Below are positions 46,813 to 55,271 of a DNA stretch of 64,000 nucleotides, piece after piece (the first letter of the stretch is position 1; each line of letters starts with the position of its first letter). This DNA comes from Alphaproteobacteria bacterium (GTDB lineage Bacteria > Pseudomonadota > Alphaproteobacteria > Micropepsales > Micropepsaceae), in NCBI GenBank assembly GCA_017983635.1, contig JAGOBA010000012.1, positions 1 to 64,000 of the forward strand. Reading direction: 5' to 3'. The position numbers and the translations under genes were made by a program. Below the pieces are notes generated by a model that was given only the letters and a program-made list of their open reading frames with translations, made no database searches and was not told the DNA's origin.

Positions 46813-48630
46813 CTAAGCCGTCTTCGCGCGCACCGCGGCCGGCGTATCCGTCACACTCAACGCCGCGCGCCGCTCTTCAACCAGTCGCTTCAGATGCTGC
46901 GCAATGCGCTGCGCTCCGCGCCCGTCGATGCTCATGCGCCCGGCCGTCGCCATCGAGCGGCGATAGACCGGATCGCCCAAGAGATCGTTCACGACCGCCG
47001 CAACCATCGCATCGCTCAGCCGCGACGCAACGCCCAGCGACAGTCCCATGCCGGCCAACTCAAACGCCGACGCCGAGATCGCGTGATCGTCGCTGATGCA
47101 CAGATAGACCGCCGGCACGCCAAGCGCCGCCAACTCGTATGCGGTGACGCCGAAACTGATCAATCCAAGATCCGCCTCGCTCATCAGCTTCGGCAGGTCG
47201 TTCGGGCTGCGCACGATCGTAAACTGCGGCGCCAAACGCTGCACGCGCCCTTCGAGCAACGGATCTGCACCGGGACCGATCACCACCGTCGCATCGAAGT
47301 CGCCGTTCAGCGATACCAGCGCGCGCACCGCCGGCAGCGTGAGCCCCAGGGGATCGGATCCGCCCATCGAAACGATCACGCGTGGCCGGCCGCTGCGCGC
47401 CGCGAACGGCGGCAACGTGTCTTGACCGAGCACTACCCATTCCCAGCCCACATTGGGTTCCGCTTCCGCGCCTTCCCAATTCAGCGAAAACACCTGCGGC
47501 ACCGGCGGGTAGAACGACGCATCCGCCGCCAACCGGCGCGGACTCGCATCGTCGATCGTCGCCACGATCATGTCCGCGCCCTTCAAGCGCATCACCGAGG
47601 TCGCCGATAACTCGGTGCGCACATCCAGCACCGTGGCAACCGGCTGATGCGCCGCCGTCAAAGCGAGCAACCAGTCGATCTCCGATGACCCCGCAGGCTG
47701 CGCGTCGATCGCGAAGCCTTGTTCACGCACCGGCGCCATCGCCATCGCGTCGTCGCTCATCGCAAAGCGCACGCCGAAACCTTCACGGTCGCGCAGCGCC
47801 CGCGCTACGCTTAAGCAGCGCCGCACATGACCAAGACCGGCCGCGCTTCCGCCGTCGCAGCGCATCAGAACCGTACCGCTCGCTGCACTCGCCGCCTTCT
47901 GCTGCACATGCGCGTTGAGGTCCAACAACGCAGGCTCGCGATTCAGCAATGCAACGAGGTCCGTCAACGTCGCCTCACCCGCCTGCGCGTGCAGCCGGTC
48001 ATACACCGCCTCGATAAACGTCACGTCCGCCGGTGTATCAACCGAGAGCCGCGCACCCGTAAAGCGCCACTTCTCCGGCAGATCGATCTGCGCCACCTTC
48101 ACGAAATCTGGGTGCAGCTTGAAGTACGCGCTCACGTGCTCGCGCGCGATCGGATCGTCATGCGCCTTCACCACCAGCTTATCCAGCGCCCAGCGCGTCA
48201 TCGGATCGGCGCCATCGTGGATCGCCGACAGCCCTGGCTTCAGCATCACGAAATCGGCCTGATGCCGCATCATTTCGCTGATCAGGTAATCGATGAACCC
48301 GGCGTCAACCAGCGGCGCATCCGCATTCACCCGCACAATCACGTCAGGATCGATCGTATGCGCGGCCAACGCGAAGCGCCCCAGCACGTCGTCCTCCGGC
48401 CCGCGTACGACAACGGCGCCATGCGCTTCGGCATAGGCAGCAAGCTCGTCATCCGCGTTGTCGCGCGTTGTCGCGACGCAAATCGTCGAGATCAGCTCCG
48501 ACTTTCGCAACCGATGCAGAATGTGCCAAAGCAGCGGCTCGCCCACGATCGGCTTCAGCACCTTGCCCGGCAAACGGGTCGAGCGCATGCGCGCCTGAAC
48601 GACGGCTGCAATATGAGGCTTCTTCATCAT
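46813..48630 (-). CDS. Fused SpsF-like nucleotidyltransferase and PseG-like sugar hydrolase
   Basis: 605 aa, two enzymes in one chain. Residues about 1-240 are an SpsF/CMP-KDO-synthetase-like cytidylyltransferase (AAVVQARMRSTRLPGKVLKPIVGEPLLWHIL, VRVNADAPLVD). Residues about 265-590 match PseG, which removes UDP from 2,4-diacetamido-trideoxy-altrose: CDGGSAAGLGHVRRCLSVA with the catalytic GxGHxxR, VIVSMGGSDPLGLT, and LGLISFGVTAYELAALGVPAV. It starts five bases after the NeuB-like gene. With pseB and pseC on the other side of the cluster it points to a pseudaminic-type acid. The N-terminal part may activate the acid with CMP or another sugar. Confidence 0.85.
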   Translation of the reverse strand: MMKKPHIAAVVQARMRSTRLPGKVLKPIVGEPLLWHILHRLRKSELISTICVATTRDNADDELAAYAEAHGAVVVRGPEDDVLGRFALAAHTIDPDVIVRVNADAPLVDAGFIDYLISEMMRHQADFVMLKPGLSAIHDGADPMTRWALDKLVVKAHDDPIAREHVSAYFKLHPDFVKVAQIDLPEKWRFTGARLSVDTPADVTFIEAVYDRLHAQAGEATLTDLVALLNREPALLDLNAHVQQKAASAASGTVLMRCDGGSAAGLGHVRRCLSVARALRDREGFGVRFAMSDDAMAMAPVREQGFAIDAQPAGSSEIDWLLALTAAHQPVATVLDVRTELSATSVMRLKGADMIVATIDDASPRRLAADASFYPPVPQVFSLNWEGAEAEPNVGWEWVVLGQDTLPPFAARSGRPRVIVSMGGSDPLGLTLPAVRALVSLNGDFDATVVIGPGADPLLEGRVQRLAPQFTIVRSPNDLPKLMSEADLGLISFGVTAYELAALGVPAVYLCISDDHAISASAFELAGMGLSLGVASRLSDAMVAAVVNDLLGDPVYRRSMATAGRMSIDGRGAQRIAQHLKRLVEERRAALSVTDTPAAVRAKTA

Positions 48631-48635
48631 GACTG

Positions 48636-49502
48636 TTACGCAGCCTCCGGGCGCCAACTGCGCCGAATGTGTTTCAAGGGACGCATCCCGTCCGCAGGAT
48701 CGGCGCGCCAGTCGCGATCGGAAAGCTCCGACGGCAGCGGCTCCTTAAAGCCCGCACCATCCGCCCGTTCGCCGCCGCGCACCATCGCGATCACCGGCGC
48801 CATCTCTTCCGGCAGCCAGCAGTGACCGGCCGCATACTCCGCCCCGTTCTTGTCGAGATCGAGGTGAAACTCGACCATCGGCGCGTTCCACTTCGACACC
48901 GCGCGCAAGATCACGCCTGGGGACACCGTGTGATCCGACCAGCCGCAGCGAAAACCCGTCGCATCCGCAATCGTCTTCATCGCCGCCAGGTTCGCCTCAT
49001 CCGGCGGCGTCGGATAGGCCGACACGGTGTGCAGCAGCGTCACGTCGCGCGCCCCGTGCCGCCGCAACACCTCGGCCGCGTGCTTGATCTCCGGCATCGT
49101 CGCCATGCCGGTCGACAGGATCACCGGCTTGTCCGTCTCCGCACACGCCGCTAACAGCGCATCCCACATCAACTCGTAAGACGCGATCTTGAACGCCGCA
49201 ACATGCGGTAGAAGTTCATCGACCGCCTTCAGATAAAACGGCGTGCAAATGAACTGTATGTTCTTCGCCGCGCAACGTTCCGCGATCGGCGCCAGAAACG
49301 AGACGGGAAGCTCCCATTCCCGCCGCGCGCGATGCTTCGCGCTCTGCGCCAGAATTTCCGGCGCAAACATCTGGTCGATCTTGAACAGCTGAAACTTGAC
49401 CGCCCCGCACCCGATCTCCGCCGCGCGATCGATGAACGCGAACGCGCGCGTCAAATCGCGATCGTGATTACTCGAAACTTCGGCGATGAAGAGACAGGTC
49501 AT
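48636..49502 (-). CDS. NeuB-family nonulosonic acid synthase lacking the SAF domain
   Basis: 288 aa. The TIM-barrel part is clear: FIAEVSSNHDRDLTRAFAFIDRAAEIGCGAVKFQLF, FICTPFYLKAVDELLPHVAAFKIASYEL, PVILSTGMATMPEI, LLHTVSAYPTPPDEANLAAM and GWSDHTVSPGVI, with a later EFHLDLDK. Enzymes of this family condense phosphoenolpyruvate with a hexosamine. Usual members have about 340 residues with a C-terminal antifreeze-like (SAF) domain over the partner active site; here the chain stops at about the end of the barrel. Start at MTCLFIAEV. Leads the leftward operon with the SpsF-PseG gene. Confidence 0.88.
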   Translation of the reverse strand: MTCLFIAEVSSNHDRDLTRAFAFIDRAAEIGCGAVKFQLFKIDQMFAPEILAQSAKHRARREWELPVSFLAPIAERCAAKNIQFICTPFYLKAVDELLPHVAAFKIASYELMWDALLAACAETDKPVILSTGMATMPEIKHAAEVLRRHGARDVTLLHTVSAYPTPPDEANLAAMKTIADATGFRCGWSDHTVSPGVILRAVSKWNAPMVEFHLDLDKNGAEYAAGHCWLPEEMAPVIAMVRGGERADGAGFKEPLPSELSDRDWRADPADGMRPLKHIRRSWRPEAA

Positions 49503-49528
49503 GCGCCCCAACGAAACGTAAAGACACG

Positions 49529-49543
49529 TTAACCTCTTCTAAA
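49529..49543. promoter_or_regulatory. Degenerate CtrA-type box between divergent glycan operons
   Basis: TTAA (49529-49532), seven bases, TAAA (49540-49543); on the other strand TTTA-N7-TTAA, the same form as the second box near fliO. It is in the 92-base gap between the NeuB-like and methyltransferase genes. Confidence 0.4.
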
Positions 49544-49594
49544 TCTGCAACGGTTACTAAGTTCATAACGCCCAGGGTCAGGACCATCATTCGC

Positions 49595-50542
49595 GTGACG
49601 CCAGCGCTTGCCAAAGCACGACGCATTGCCGACGACGGCGCGCATCGCGGCGCCGTGATCGATCGGGTCAACGCGCACGACATCATCGCCTGCGAAACGT
49701 GTGGCTTTCGGCACGTGCTGCCGTTGCCCACGCGCGAACAACTTCACGCCGCTTACGACGAAGCCTACTATCGCGACGAGAAGTCGACTTACGTCGCGCG
49801 CTCCCGCGAAGACGCCGAATGGTCGCGCCTCGCCTGGGACGATCGTCTGTCGTTGTTCGAAGATCTGCTCGGCAAAGACGGCGCGCGTCCGTTCAGCGTG
49901 CTCGACATCGGCTGTGGCCCCGGTTGGTTTTTGAAGGCGGCGCAGGATCGCGGCTGGAAAACGCAAGGCATCGAACCTTCGCGCCAGGCGAGCGAACACG
50001 CCCGCACACTCGGTCCCAAAATCGTCAACGCGATGTTCGACGAGCAAAGCGCGCCCACACTCGACTGCGCCGACGTTGTGCACCTGAACAACATGCTCGA
50101 ACACGTCGCCGACCCGCTCGGCCTGCTCAAACTCGCGATCGGCCGCGCCTGGCCCGGCGGCTTGATCTGCGTCGGCGTGCCCAACGATTACAACGCGCTG
50201 CAAGAGGCCGCGCGCGCGGGCGGCACCGCGCCGTGGTGGCTCGCCCCGCCGCATCATCTGAACTACTTCGACTTCGCAAGCCTCGAAGCGCTGCTCAAGC
50301 GGCTCGGCCTCGACATCGTTGAAGCCCTGACGAGCTTTCCGATGGAGCTCTTCTTGCTCATGGGCGAAAACTACGTCGGCAACGACGCGCTCGGCCGCGA
50401 CTGCCACGCCCGCCGCAAGCACTTCGACCTCGCGCTCGAAAACGCTGGCCTCGGCGCGGTTCGCCGCAAACTATACGGCGCACTCGCGAAAGCCGGCATC
50501 GGCCGCGAAGCGATCATCGTCGCCAGAAAGGCCAGAGCCTGA
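49595..50542 (+). CDS. Class I SAM-dependent methyltransferase
   Basis: 315 aa. A short N-terminal region with ACETCGFRHVLPLP (a single Cys pair) precedes the Rossmann core: VLDIGCGPGWFLKAAQDRGWKTQGIEPS for SAM binding, DVVHLNNMLEHVADP, and GGLICVGVPNDYNA. The AlaAla-rich C-terminus has no second domain. Start is GTG. Likely methylates a sugar or lipid-linked intermediate. Its stop overlaps the sulfotransferase start (TGATG); it begins the rightward operon. Confidence 0.88.
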   Translation: MTPALAKARRIADDGAHRGAVIDRVNAHDIIACETCGFRHVLPLPTREQLHAAYDEAYYRDEKSTYVARSREDAEWSRLAWDDRLSLFEDLLGKDGARPFSVLDIGCGPGWFLKAAQDRGWKTQGIEPSRQASEHARTLGPKIVNAMFDEQSAPTLDCADVVHLNNMLEHVADPLGLLKLAIGRAWPGGLICVGVPNDYNALQEAARAGGTAPWWLAPPHHLNYFDFASLEALLKRLGLDIVEALTSFPMELFLLMGENYVGNDALGRDCHARRKHFDLALENAGLGAVRRKLYGALAKAGIGREAIIVARKARA

Positions 50543-51378
50543 TGGGCGTCGAAACCAAACCGTTCTTCGTCGTCTCCTCCGGCCGCTCCGGCACGGCAAT
50601 GATGGAGCGCCTGTTCACCTGCTTCCCGCAAGTCGAAATGCACCACGAGTACATGGTGCATCACGTGCAGCCGGTCGCCGTGAAGTTCCATATGGGACTG
50701 ACCCTTCTGGGCGAGGCGCTGCACACGCTGCGCGCCACACACGCCGCCGCGATTCACTATTCCGACGCGCTGCTCTGGGGCGACTCGTCGAACAAGCTTT
50801 CCTGGCTGATCCCGGCGCTCAACCACCTGTTCCCGAACGCGCACTTCATCCATCTCGTGCGCGACGGCCGCAAAGTCGCGAGCTCCTTCCTGCACAAGCT
50901 TGGCAACGAGTGCTACGACGACCACTCTACTGCGGTTTTGCAGCGCTACTACGACGCCCGCGGCGAACTTCCCGCACCGCCACCGGAGAAGAAGTACTGG
51001 TGGCCCCTGCCGCCGCGCGGCCACATGCAGGAGCTGGAGTTCCTGACCTACAACCAGTTCCAGCGCATCGCCTTCCACTGGGCGGAGATCAACCGCACGA
51101 TCATCCACGACCTCGACATCATCCCGAGCGAGCGCCGCCACACCGTCCGCCTCGAAGATCTGACGAACCGCGCCGATGCCCGTCAAGGATTGCTTAACTT
51201 CTTAGGCCTGCCCTGGGACGACCGCATCATGGGCCTGCTAAACCGTCCCCATAACGTCAATCGCCCAGAAGACTACCCGCTGACCCGCGAACAGACCGAG
51301 CAGTTCAACATGATCGCCGGCGACGTCATGCAAACCTTCGGCTACCACCGCCGCCCCGAATACCGCGTCGCATACTAG
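50542..51378 (+). CDS. Sulfotransferase family protein
   Basis: 278 aa. PAPS-binding signatures: 5'-phosphosulfate loop FFVVSSGRSGTAMMERLF at the N-terminus and 3'-phosphate block HFIHLVRDGRKVASSFLHKLG. Also HTVRLEDLTNRADARQGLLNFLGLPW as in carbohydrate sulfotransferases. It would transfer sulfate to a glycan or similar acceptor; no PAPS synthesis genes are nearby. Coupled to the methyltransferase upstream. Confidence 0.85.
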   Translation: MGVETKPFFVVSSGRSGTAMMERLFTCFPQVEMHHEYMVHHVQPVAVKFHMGLTLLGEALHTLRATHAAAIHYSDALLWGDSSNKLSWLIPALNHLFPNAHFIHLVRDGRKVASSFLHKLGNECYDDHSTAVLQRYYDARGELPAPPPEKKYWWPLPPRGHMQELEFLTYNQFQRIAFHWAEINRTIIHDLDIIPSERRHTVRLEDLTNRADARQGLLNFLGLPWDDRIMGLLNRPHNVNRPEDYPLTREQTEQFNMIAGDVMQTFGYHRRPEYRVAY

Positions 51379-51445
51379 CTTCGCAGCCGCAGCGTCCACG
51401 CGTCGCGCACGAACGCGAAAGAGTTGCACCTCGACCACACATCTT

Positions 51446-51459
51446 AAACTCGAACTTAA
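51446..51459. promoter_or_regulatory. Weak CtrA-type box before the second methyltransferase
   Basis: AT-rich spot in the 126-base gap reading TTAAA-CTCGAAC-TTAAC. The two TTAA units are eight bases apart; counted as TAAA-N7-TTAA the spacing is right but one half is degenerate. Listed because two similar sites occur elsewhere in the flagellar/glycan region. Confidence 0.25.
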
Positions 51460-51504
51460 CTACGAAAACCGCACGCTCGAGCCTGAACCAATAGGACCAG
51501 CTCA

Positions 51505-52677
51505 ATGTCGTCCTTCTCGTGCGATCTGTGCGGCAACACCGCGCTCACTCAAGTCTACGCGCCGCAGAACTCTACCCGCCGCTTGACCGTTTGGCTCTGC
51601 GCCCATTGCGGTCTCTTGCAAAGCTTGCCGCGGATCGATCGCGCCGAGCGCCGCACGGCCACCGTCTCGGCCGGCGCCGATTGGGGCAACCTACGTTACG
51701 GCAAAGGCTTCCGTGCCGAGGCCAACCTCGCAACGCTCCGCCCGTTCTTGAACAAGACAAAGCCGATGACGGTTCTCGACGTCGGCGCCAGCCGCGGCGC
51801 CTTCGCGCTTGAACTGAAAACTGCCTATCCGAAAGCAAAGATCCTGGGCATCGAGCCTGACGAACGCGTCGTCGGCGCCTGGGCCGGCAAGCCCGGCTTC
51901 ACCTGGCTGCACGCGCGCCTCGAAGACACGCGCCTCGAAGATGAAGGCTTCGACCTGATCTATTCCTGCCACACGCTGGAGCACCTGGCCAACCCGCGCC
52001 AGGCGCTGATGGCCCACCGCGCGCAGCTCGCACCGAACGGCTACCTGATGCTGGAAGTGCCGAACGTCGCACTGCTCGGCTCGAACGACATCGTCGAAGA
52101 ATTCTTCATCGACAAGCACCTCTATCACTTCTCCCCGCGCACGCTGGCAAGGTTGCTCTCCGTTTGCGGCTTTCGCGCGGTCGCAATCGCCGACGCGCGC
52201 GACATGGTCAATATCACCGTCGTCGCCGTGAAGGCCGATGACGTCTCGCTCGCCGTCCCCGCCGACCCGCAAGAGGTCGAAGCTGCCGCCGCGCTGATCT
52301 CGACGTACCACGCGATGCGCATGCAGAACTTGAGTGCGCTCACCCAGGTCGCCCGCCTCATCGACAACATGGCCCCGCGCAAGGTCGCCGTCTGGGGCGC
52401 CGGCCGCTTGCTCAACAGCTTGATCATGAACGGCGGTCTGAAGCCGCAAGCGCTCGCCGCCGTCGTTGATAAGCACTTGATCCGTTACGCCCACGAAGCG
52501 CACGGCATCCGCCTGACCCCACCGGAAGATCTGGGCCGCGTGCGCCCGGATGTCGTTGTGGTCATGTCGCGCTCGTTCGCGAACGAAATCCGCGAGGAAG
52601 CACAAGCCCGCGCGCCCGGCTGCGAAGTCATCGCCTACGCCGACCTTCTCGAACGCGCCAAACAAGCAGCCGCCTGA
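51505..52677 (+). CDS. Sugar C-methyltransferase-like protein with zinc-binding N-terminus
   Basis: 390 aa in three parts: a zinc-binding head (CDLCGNTAL...CAHCGLLQ, residues 6-40), a class I methyltransferase core (VLDVGASRGAFALELKTAYPKAKILGIEPD, YSCHTLEHLANPRQALMAHRAQLAPNGYLMLEVPN), and a C-terminal Rossmann-like domain (RKVAVWGAGRLLNSLIMNGG...). This three-part order is that of deoxysugar C-3 methyltransferases and relatives. It suggests a branched or methylated sugar. TGATG overlap with the transketolase gene. Confidence 0.87.
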   Translation: MSSFSCDLCGNTALTQVYAPQNSTRRLTVWLCAHCGLLQSLPRIDRAERRTATVSAGADWGNLRYGKGFRAEANLATLRPFLNKTKPMTVLDVGASRGAFALELKTAYPKAKILGIEPDERVVGAWAGKPGFTWLHARLEDTRLEDEGFDLIYSCHTLEHLANPRQALMAHRAQLAPNGYLMLEVPNVALLGSNDIVEEFFIDKHLYHFSPRTLARLLSVCGFRAVAIADARDMVNITVVAVKADDVSLAVPADPQEVEAAAALISTYHAMRMQNLSALTQVARLIDNMAPRKVAVWGAGRLLNSLIMNGGLKPQALAAVVDKHLIRYAHEAHGIRLTPPEDLGRVRPDVVVVMSRSFANEIREEAQARAPGCEVIAYADLLERAKQAAA

Positions 52678-53585
52678 TGAACGCAAACCTGCAGATATCC
52701 CAATTGAACGCGACCTTCGCCGCCGACGACGTGCGTGTCGAGAGCCTCGCCGCGAAAGCGCGCGACATCCGCCGCATCGCCACCGCCGCGATCTACCACG
52801 CAACGTCGGGTCACCCCGGCGGCTCCCTCTCCTGCGCCGACTTGCTGGCCGTGCTCTACGGTGTGGAGCTGAATCTTGACCCAGCCAACCCGCTCGCGCC
52901 GGACCGCAACCGCTTCGTCCTCTCGAAAGGCCACGCAGCACCGGCGCTCTATGCAACGTGGGCCGCATTCGGCTTGCTCGACACCCACGAGGCGCTTCGC
53001 CTGCGCAAACTCGGCGCCAAGGCGCAAGGCCACCCGCACGTTCTCGACCTGCCGCTTGCCGAGACCAGCACCGGCTCGCTCGGCCAAGGCTTCTCGGTCG
53101 CAATCGGCATGGCGCTGGGCCTGCGTCACCAAAAGATCGAAGCCCGCGTCTACACGATGCTGGGCGACGGCGAACTACAAGAAGGCGAAGTTTGGGAAGG
53201 CGCGATGTGCGCCGCCCACCATCGCCTGTCCAACCTCTGCGCCGTCATCGACTACAACAAGATGCAGTCCGACGATCGTAACGAAGCGATCATGGGTCTG
53301 GAACCACTGGTGCAAAAATGGCGAGCCTTCGGTTGGAACGCGACCGAGATTCAGGGCCACGATATCGCGGCCATCCTCGCCGCCTTCGACCAAGCCCGCG
53401 CCACACCCACCGGCCCGACCGTCATCATCGCCCACACGATCAAGGGCAAAGGCGTCGGCTACATGGAAGCCCAACCGCTTTGGCATGGCAGCGTGAAGCT
53501 CACGCGCGAGCAAGTCGAAACCGCGCTCACCTCGCTCGGCCTCGCGCCCACGCAAATGAAGGAGCTGCTCGATGGCGGCCGCTAG
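52677..53585 (+). CDS. Transketolase, N-terminal (TPP-binding) subunit
   Basis: 302 aa covering the pyrophosphate domain only: HATSGHPGGSLSCADLLAVLYG, the GDGELQEGEVWEGAM thiamine/metal motif, and AVIDYNKMQSDD. The partner subunit follows with a 14-base overlap. Split transketolases in sugar clusters usually transfer a two-carbon ketol unit to build an unusual ketose or branched sugar rather than serve the pentose pathway; that is an inference from context. Confidence 0.92.
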   Translation: MNANLQISQLNATFAADDVRVESLAAKARDIRRIATAAIYHATSGHPGGSLSCADLLAVLYGVELNLDPANPLAPDRNRFVLSKGHAAPALYATWAAFGLLDTHEALRLRKLGAKAQGHPHVLDLPLAETSTGSLGQGFSVAIGMALGLRHQKIEARVYTMLGDGELQEGEVWEGAMCAAHHRLSNLCAVIDYNKMQSDDRNEAIMGLEPLVQKWRAFGWNATEIQGHDIAAILAAFDQARATPTGPTVIIAHTIKGKGVGYMEAQPLWHGSVKLTREQVETALTSLGLAPTQMKELLDGGR

Positions 53586-54534
53586 CCCGCAACTGATCGC
53601 CTCGTCCGGCGACTCGCTCCGCGAAGCGTTCGGCAAAGCGCTCAGCGCCTGCGCCGACGAATACCCGAACGTCGTCGTTCTCGACGCCGACATCGCCGGC
53701 GGTACCGGCGTGCACCATTTTCGCAAGAGCCATCCCGACCGCTTCTTCCAATTCGGCATCGCCGAACAGAACATGATGGCGGCCGCCGGCGGCATGGCCG
53801 CGACCGGCTTGATTCCGATCGTCACCACCTTCGCCGTCTTCTGCCTGCGTGCCGTCGAACAAGCGCGCCTCTCGATCGCCTATACCAAGCGCAACGTGAA
53901 AATCGTGGCAAGCCACCCGGGCCTCGATGTCGGTCCCGACGGGGGCTCCGCCCAATCGCTCGAAGACCTGGCCGCATTCCGCGCCATCCCCGGTATGACC
54001 GTCATCTCTCCCGCCGACGCCGAAGAAATGCGCCAAGCGACCCGCGCCGTGCTCGACTTCGACGGTCCCGTCTACATGCGCACCGGCCGCAGCCCATCGA
54101 CGCGCATCTTCGGCGAGGATCACCGCTTCGAAATCGGCAAAGGCCAAGTCCTGCGCGACGGCAAAGACGTCACCATCGTCGCCTGCGGCGTGGAAGTCGC
54201 CCGCGCGCTCGACGCTGCCGACATCCTCGGCAAAGAAGGTATCAAAGCCCGCGTCATCAACATGGCGACGATCAAACCGATCGACACCGCCCTGCTGGCC
54301 AAGGCCTCGCGCGAGACCGGTTGCATCGTCACCGCGGAAGATCACAATATCCTCGGCGGCCTCGGCAGCGCCGTCGCCGAAGCGATCGCGCAAACCGCGC
54401 CCTGCCCGATCGAATTCGTCGGCGTGCGCGACGAGTTCGGCCAATCCGGCGAGCCGCAAGAACTGGCCGAACATTACCGCCTGACCGGGCCCCATATCGC
54501 CGAAGCCGCGCGCCGCGCCATGGCCCGCAAATGA
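53572..54534 (+). CDS. Transketolase, C-terminal subunit
   Basis: 320 aa with the pyrimidine domain (VVLDADIAGGTGVHHFRKSHPDRFFQFGIAEQNMMAAAGGMAATG, including the catalytic Glu in GIAEQNM) and the regulatory domain (GCIVTAEDHNILGGLGSAVAEAIA). Completes the split transketolase with the preceding gene. ATGA overlap with the SDR gene. Confidence 0.92.
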   Translation: MAAASPQLIASSGDSLREAFGKALSACADEYPNVVVLDADIAGGTGVHHFRKSHPDRFFQFGIAEQNMMAAAGGMAATGLIPIVTTFAVFCLRAVEQARLSIAYTKRNVKIVASHPGLDVGPDGGSAQSLEDLAAFRAIPGMTVISPADAEEMRQATRAVLDFDGPVYMRTGRSPSTRIFGEDHRFEIGKGQVLRDGKDVTIVACGVEVARALDAADILGKEGIKARVINMATIKPIDTALLAKASRETGCIVTAEDHNILGGLGSAVAEAIAQTAPCPIEFVGVRDEFGQSGEPQELAEHYRLTGPHIAEAARRAMARK

Positions 54535-55271
54535 CCACGCTCGACGGTCGCATCGCCTTCGTCACCGGCGGCAGCCGCGGCATCGGCAAGGCGATCGTGC
54601 GTGGCCTGGTCAAAGCCGGCGCGCAGGTCGCCTTCACCTATCAGTCGAAACAAGACGACGCGCTCGCCCTGCAGCGCGAACTCGATAACCGCGCCGTCAC
54701 ATTCCAGATGGAAGTGACCGAGCGCGCCAGCATCACGCGCGCCATGGGCGCTGCCGCAGATCGCTTCGGCCCGCTCTCGATCCTCGTCAACAACGCCGGC
54801 ATCAACAAGCCGACCGACTTCGACCAAGTCACCGACGCCGACTGGGACAACATTCTGGCCGTCAATCTCAAAGGCCCGTTCATCTGCGCCCAAGTCGCGC
54901 TTGAACATTTGAAACGTGCCGGCGGCGGCTCCATCGTCCACATCGGCTCAGTCAGCGGCCAATACGGCGGCCCGCGCACAGCGCACTACGCCGCCTCAAA
55001 GGCCGGCCTGATCTCGCTCAGCCAAGTCATTGCCCGCTTCGGCGCGAAGTTGAACATCCGCTCGAACGTCGTTGCCGCCGGTCTGATCCAATCCGAAATG
55101 GCCGCCGCCGGCATGGCTGCGGCATCGGTCGCCAAAGCGGCGGAGAACATCGTGCTCGGTCGCCTCGGCACAGCCGACGAAGTCGCCGACGCCGTCGTCT
55201 ACCTCGCCTCCGACGCCTCGCGCTACGTCACTGCGCAAACGCTGAACGTCAACGGCGGACTCTATTTCTGA
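54531..55271 (+). CDS. Short-chain dehydrogenase/reductase
   Basis: 246 aa classical SDR: cofactor loop VTGGSRGIGKAIVRGL, ILVNNAGINKPTDF, catalytic Ser in HIGSVSGQYG, and HYAASKAGLI with the Tyr-x3-Lys pair. Resembles 3-oxoacyl-ACP reductases, but the operon suggests a ketosugar or related intermediate made by the transketolase as substrate. Overlaps both neighbours by one to four bases. Confidence 0.9.
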   Translation: MTTLDGRIAFVTGGSRGIGKAIVRGLVKAGAQVAFTYQSKQDDALALQRELDNRAVTFQMEVTERASITRAMGAAADRFGPLSILVNNAGINKPTDFDQVTDADWDNILAVNLKGPFICAQVALEHLKRAGGGSIVHIGSVSGQYGGPRTAHYAASKAGLISLSQVIARFGAKLNIRSNVVAAGLIQSEMAAAGMAAASVAKAAENIVLGRLGTADEVADAVVYLASDASRYVTAQTLNVNGGLYF

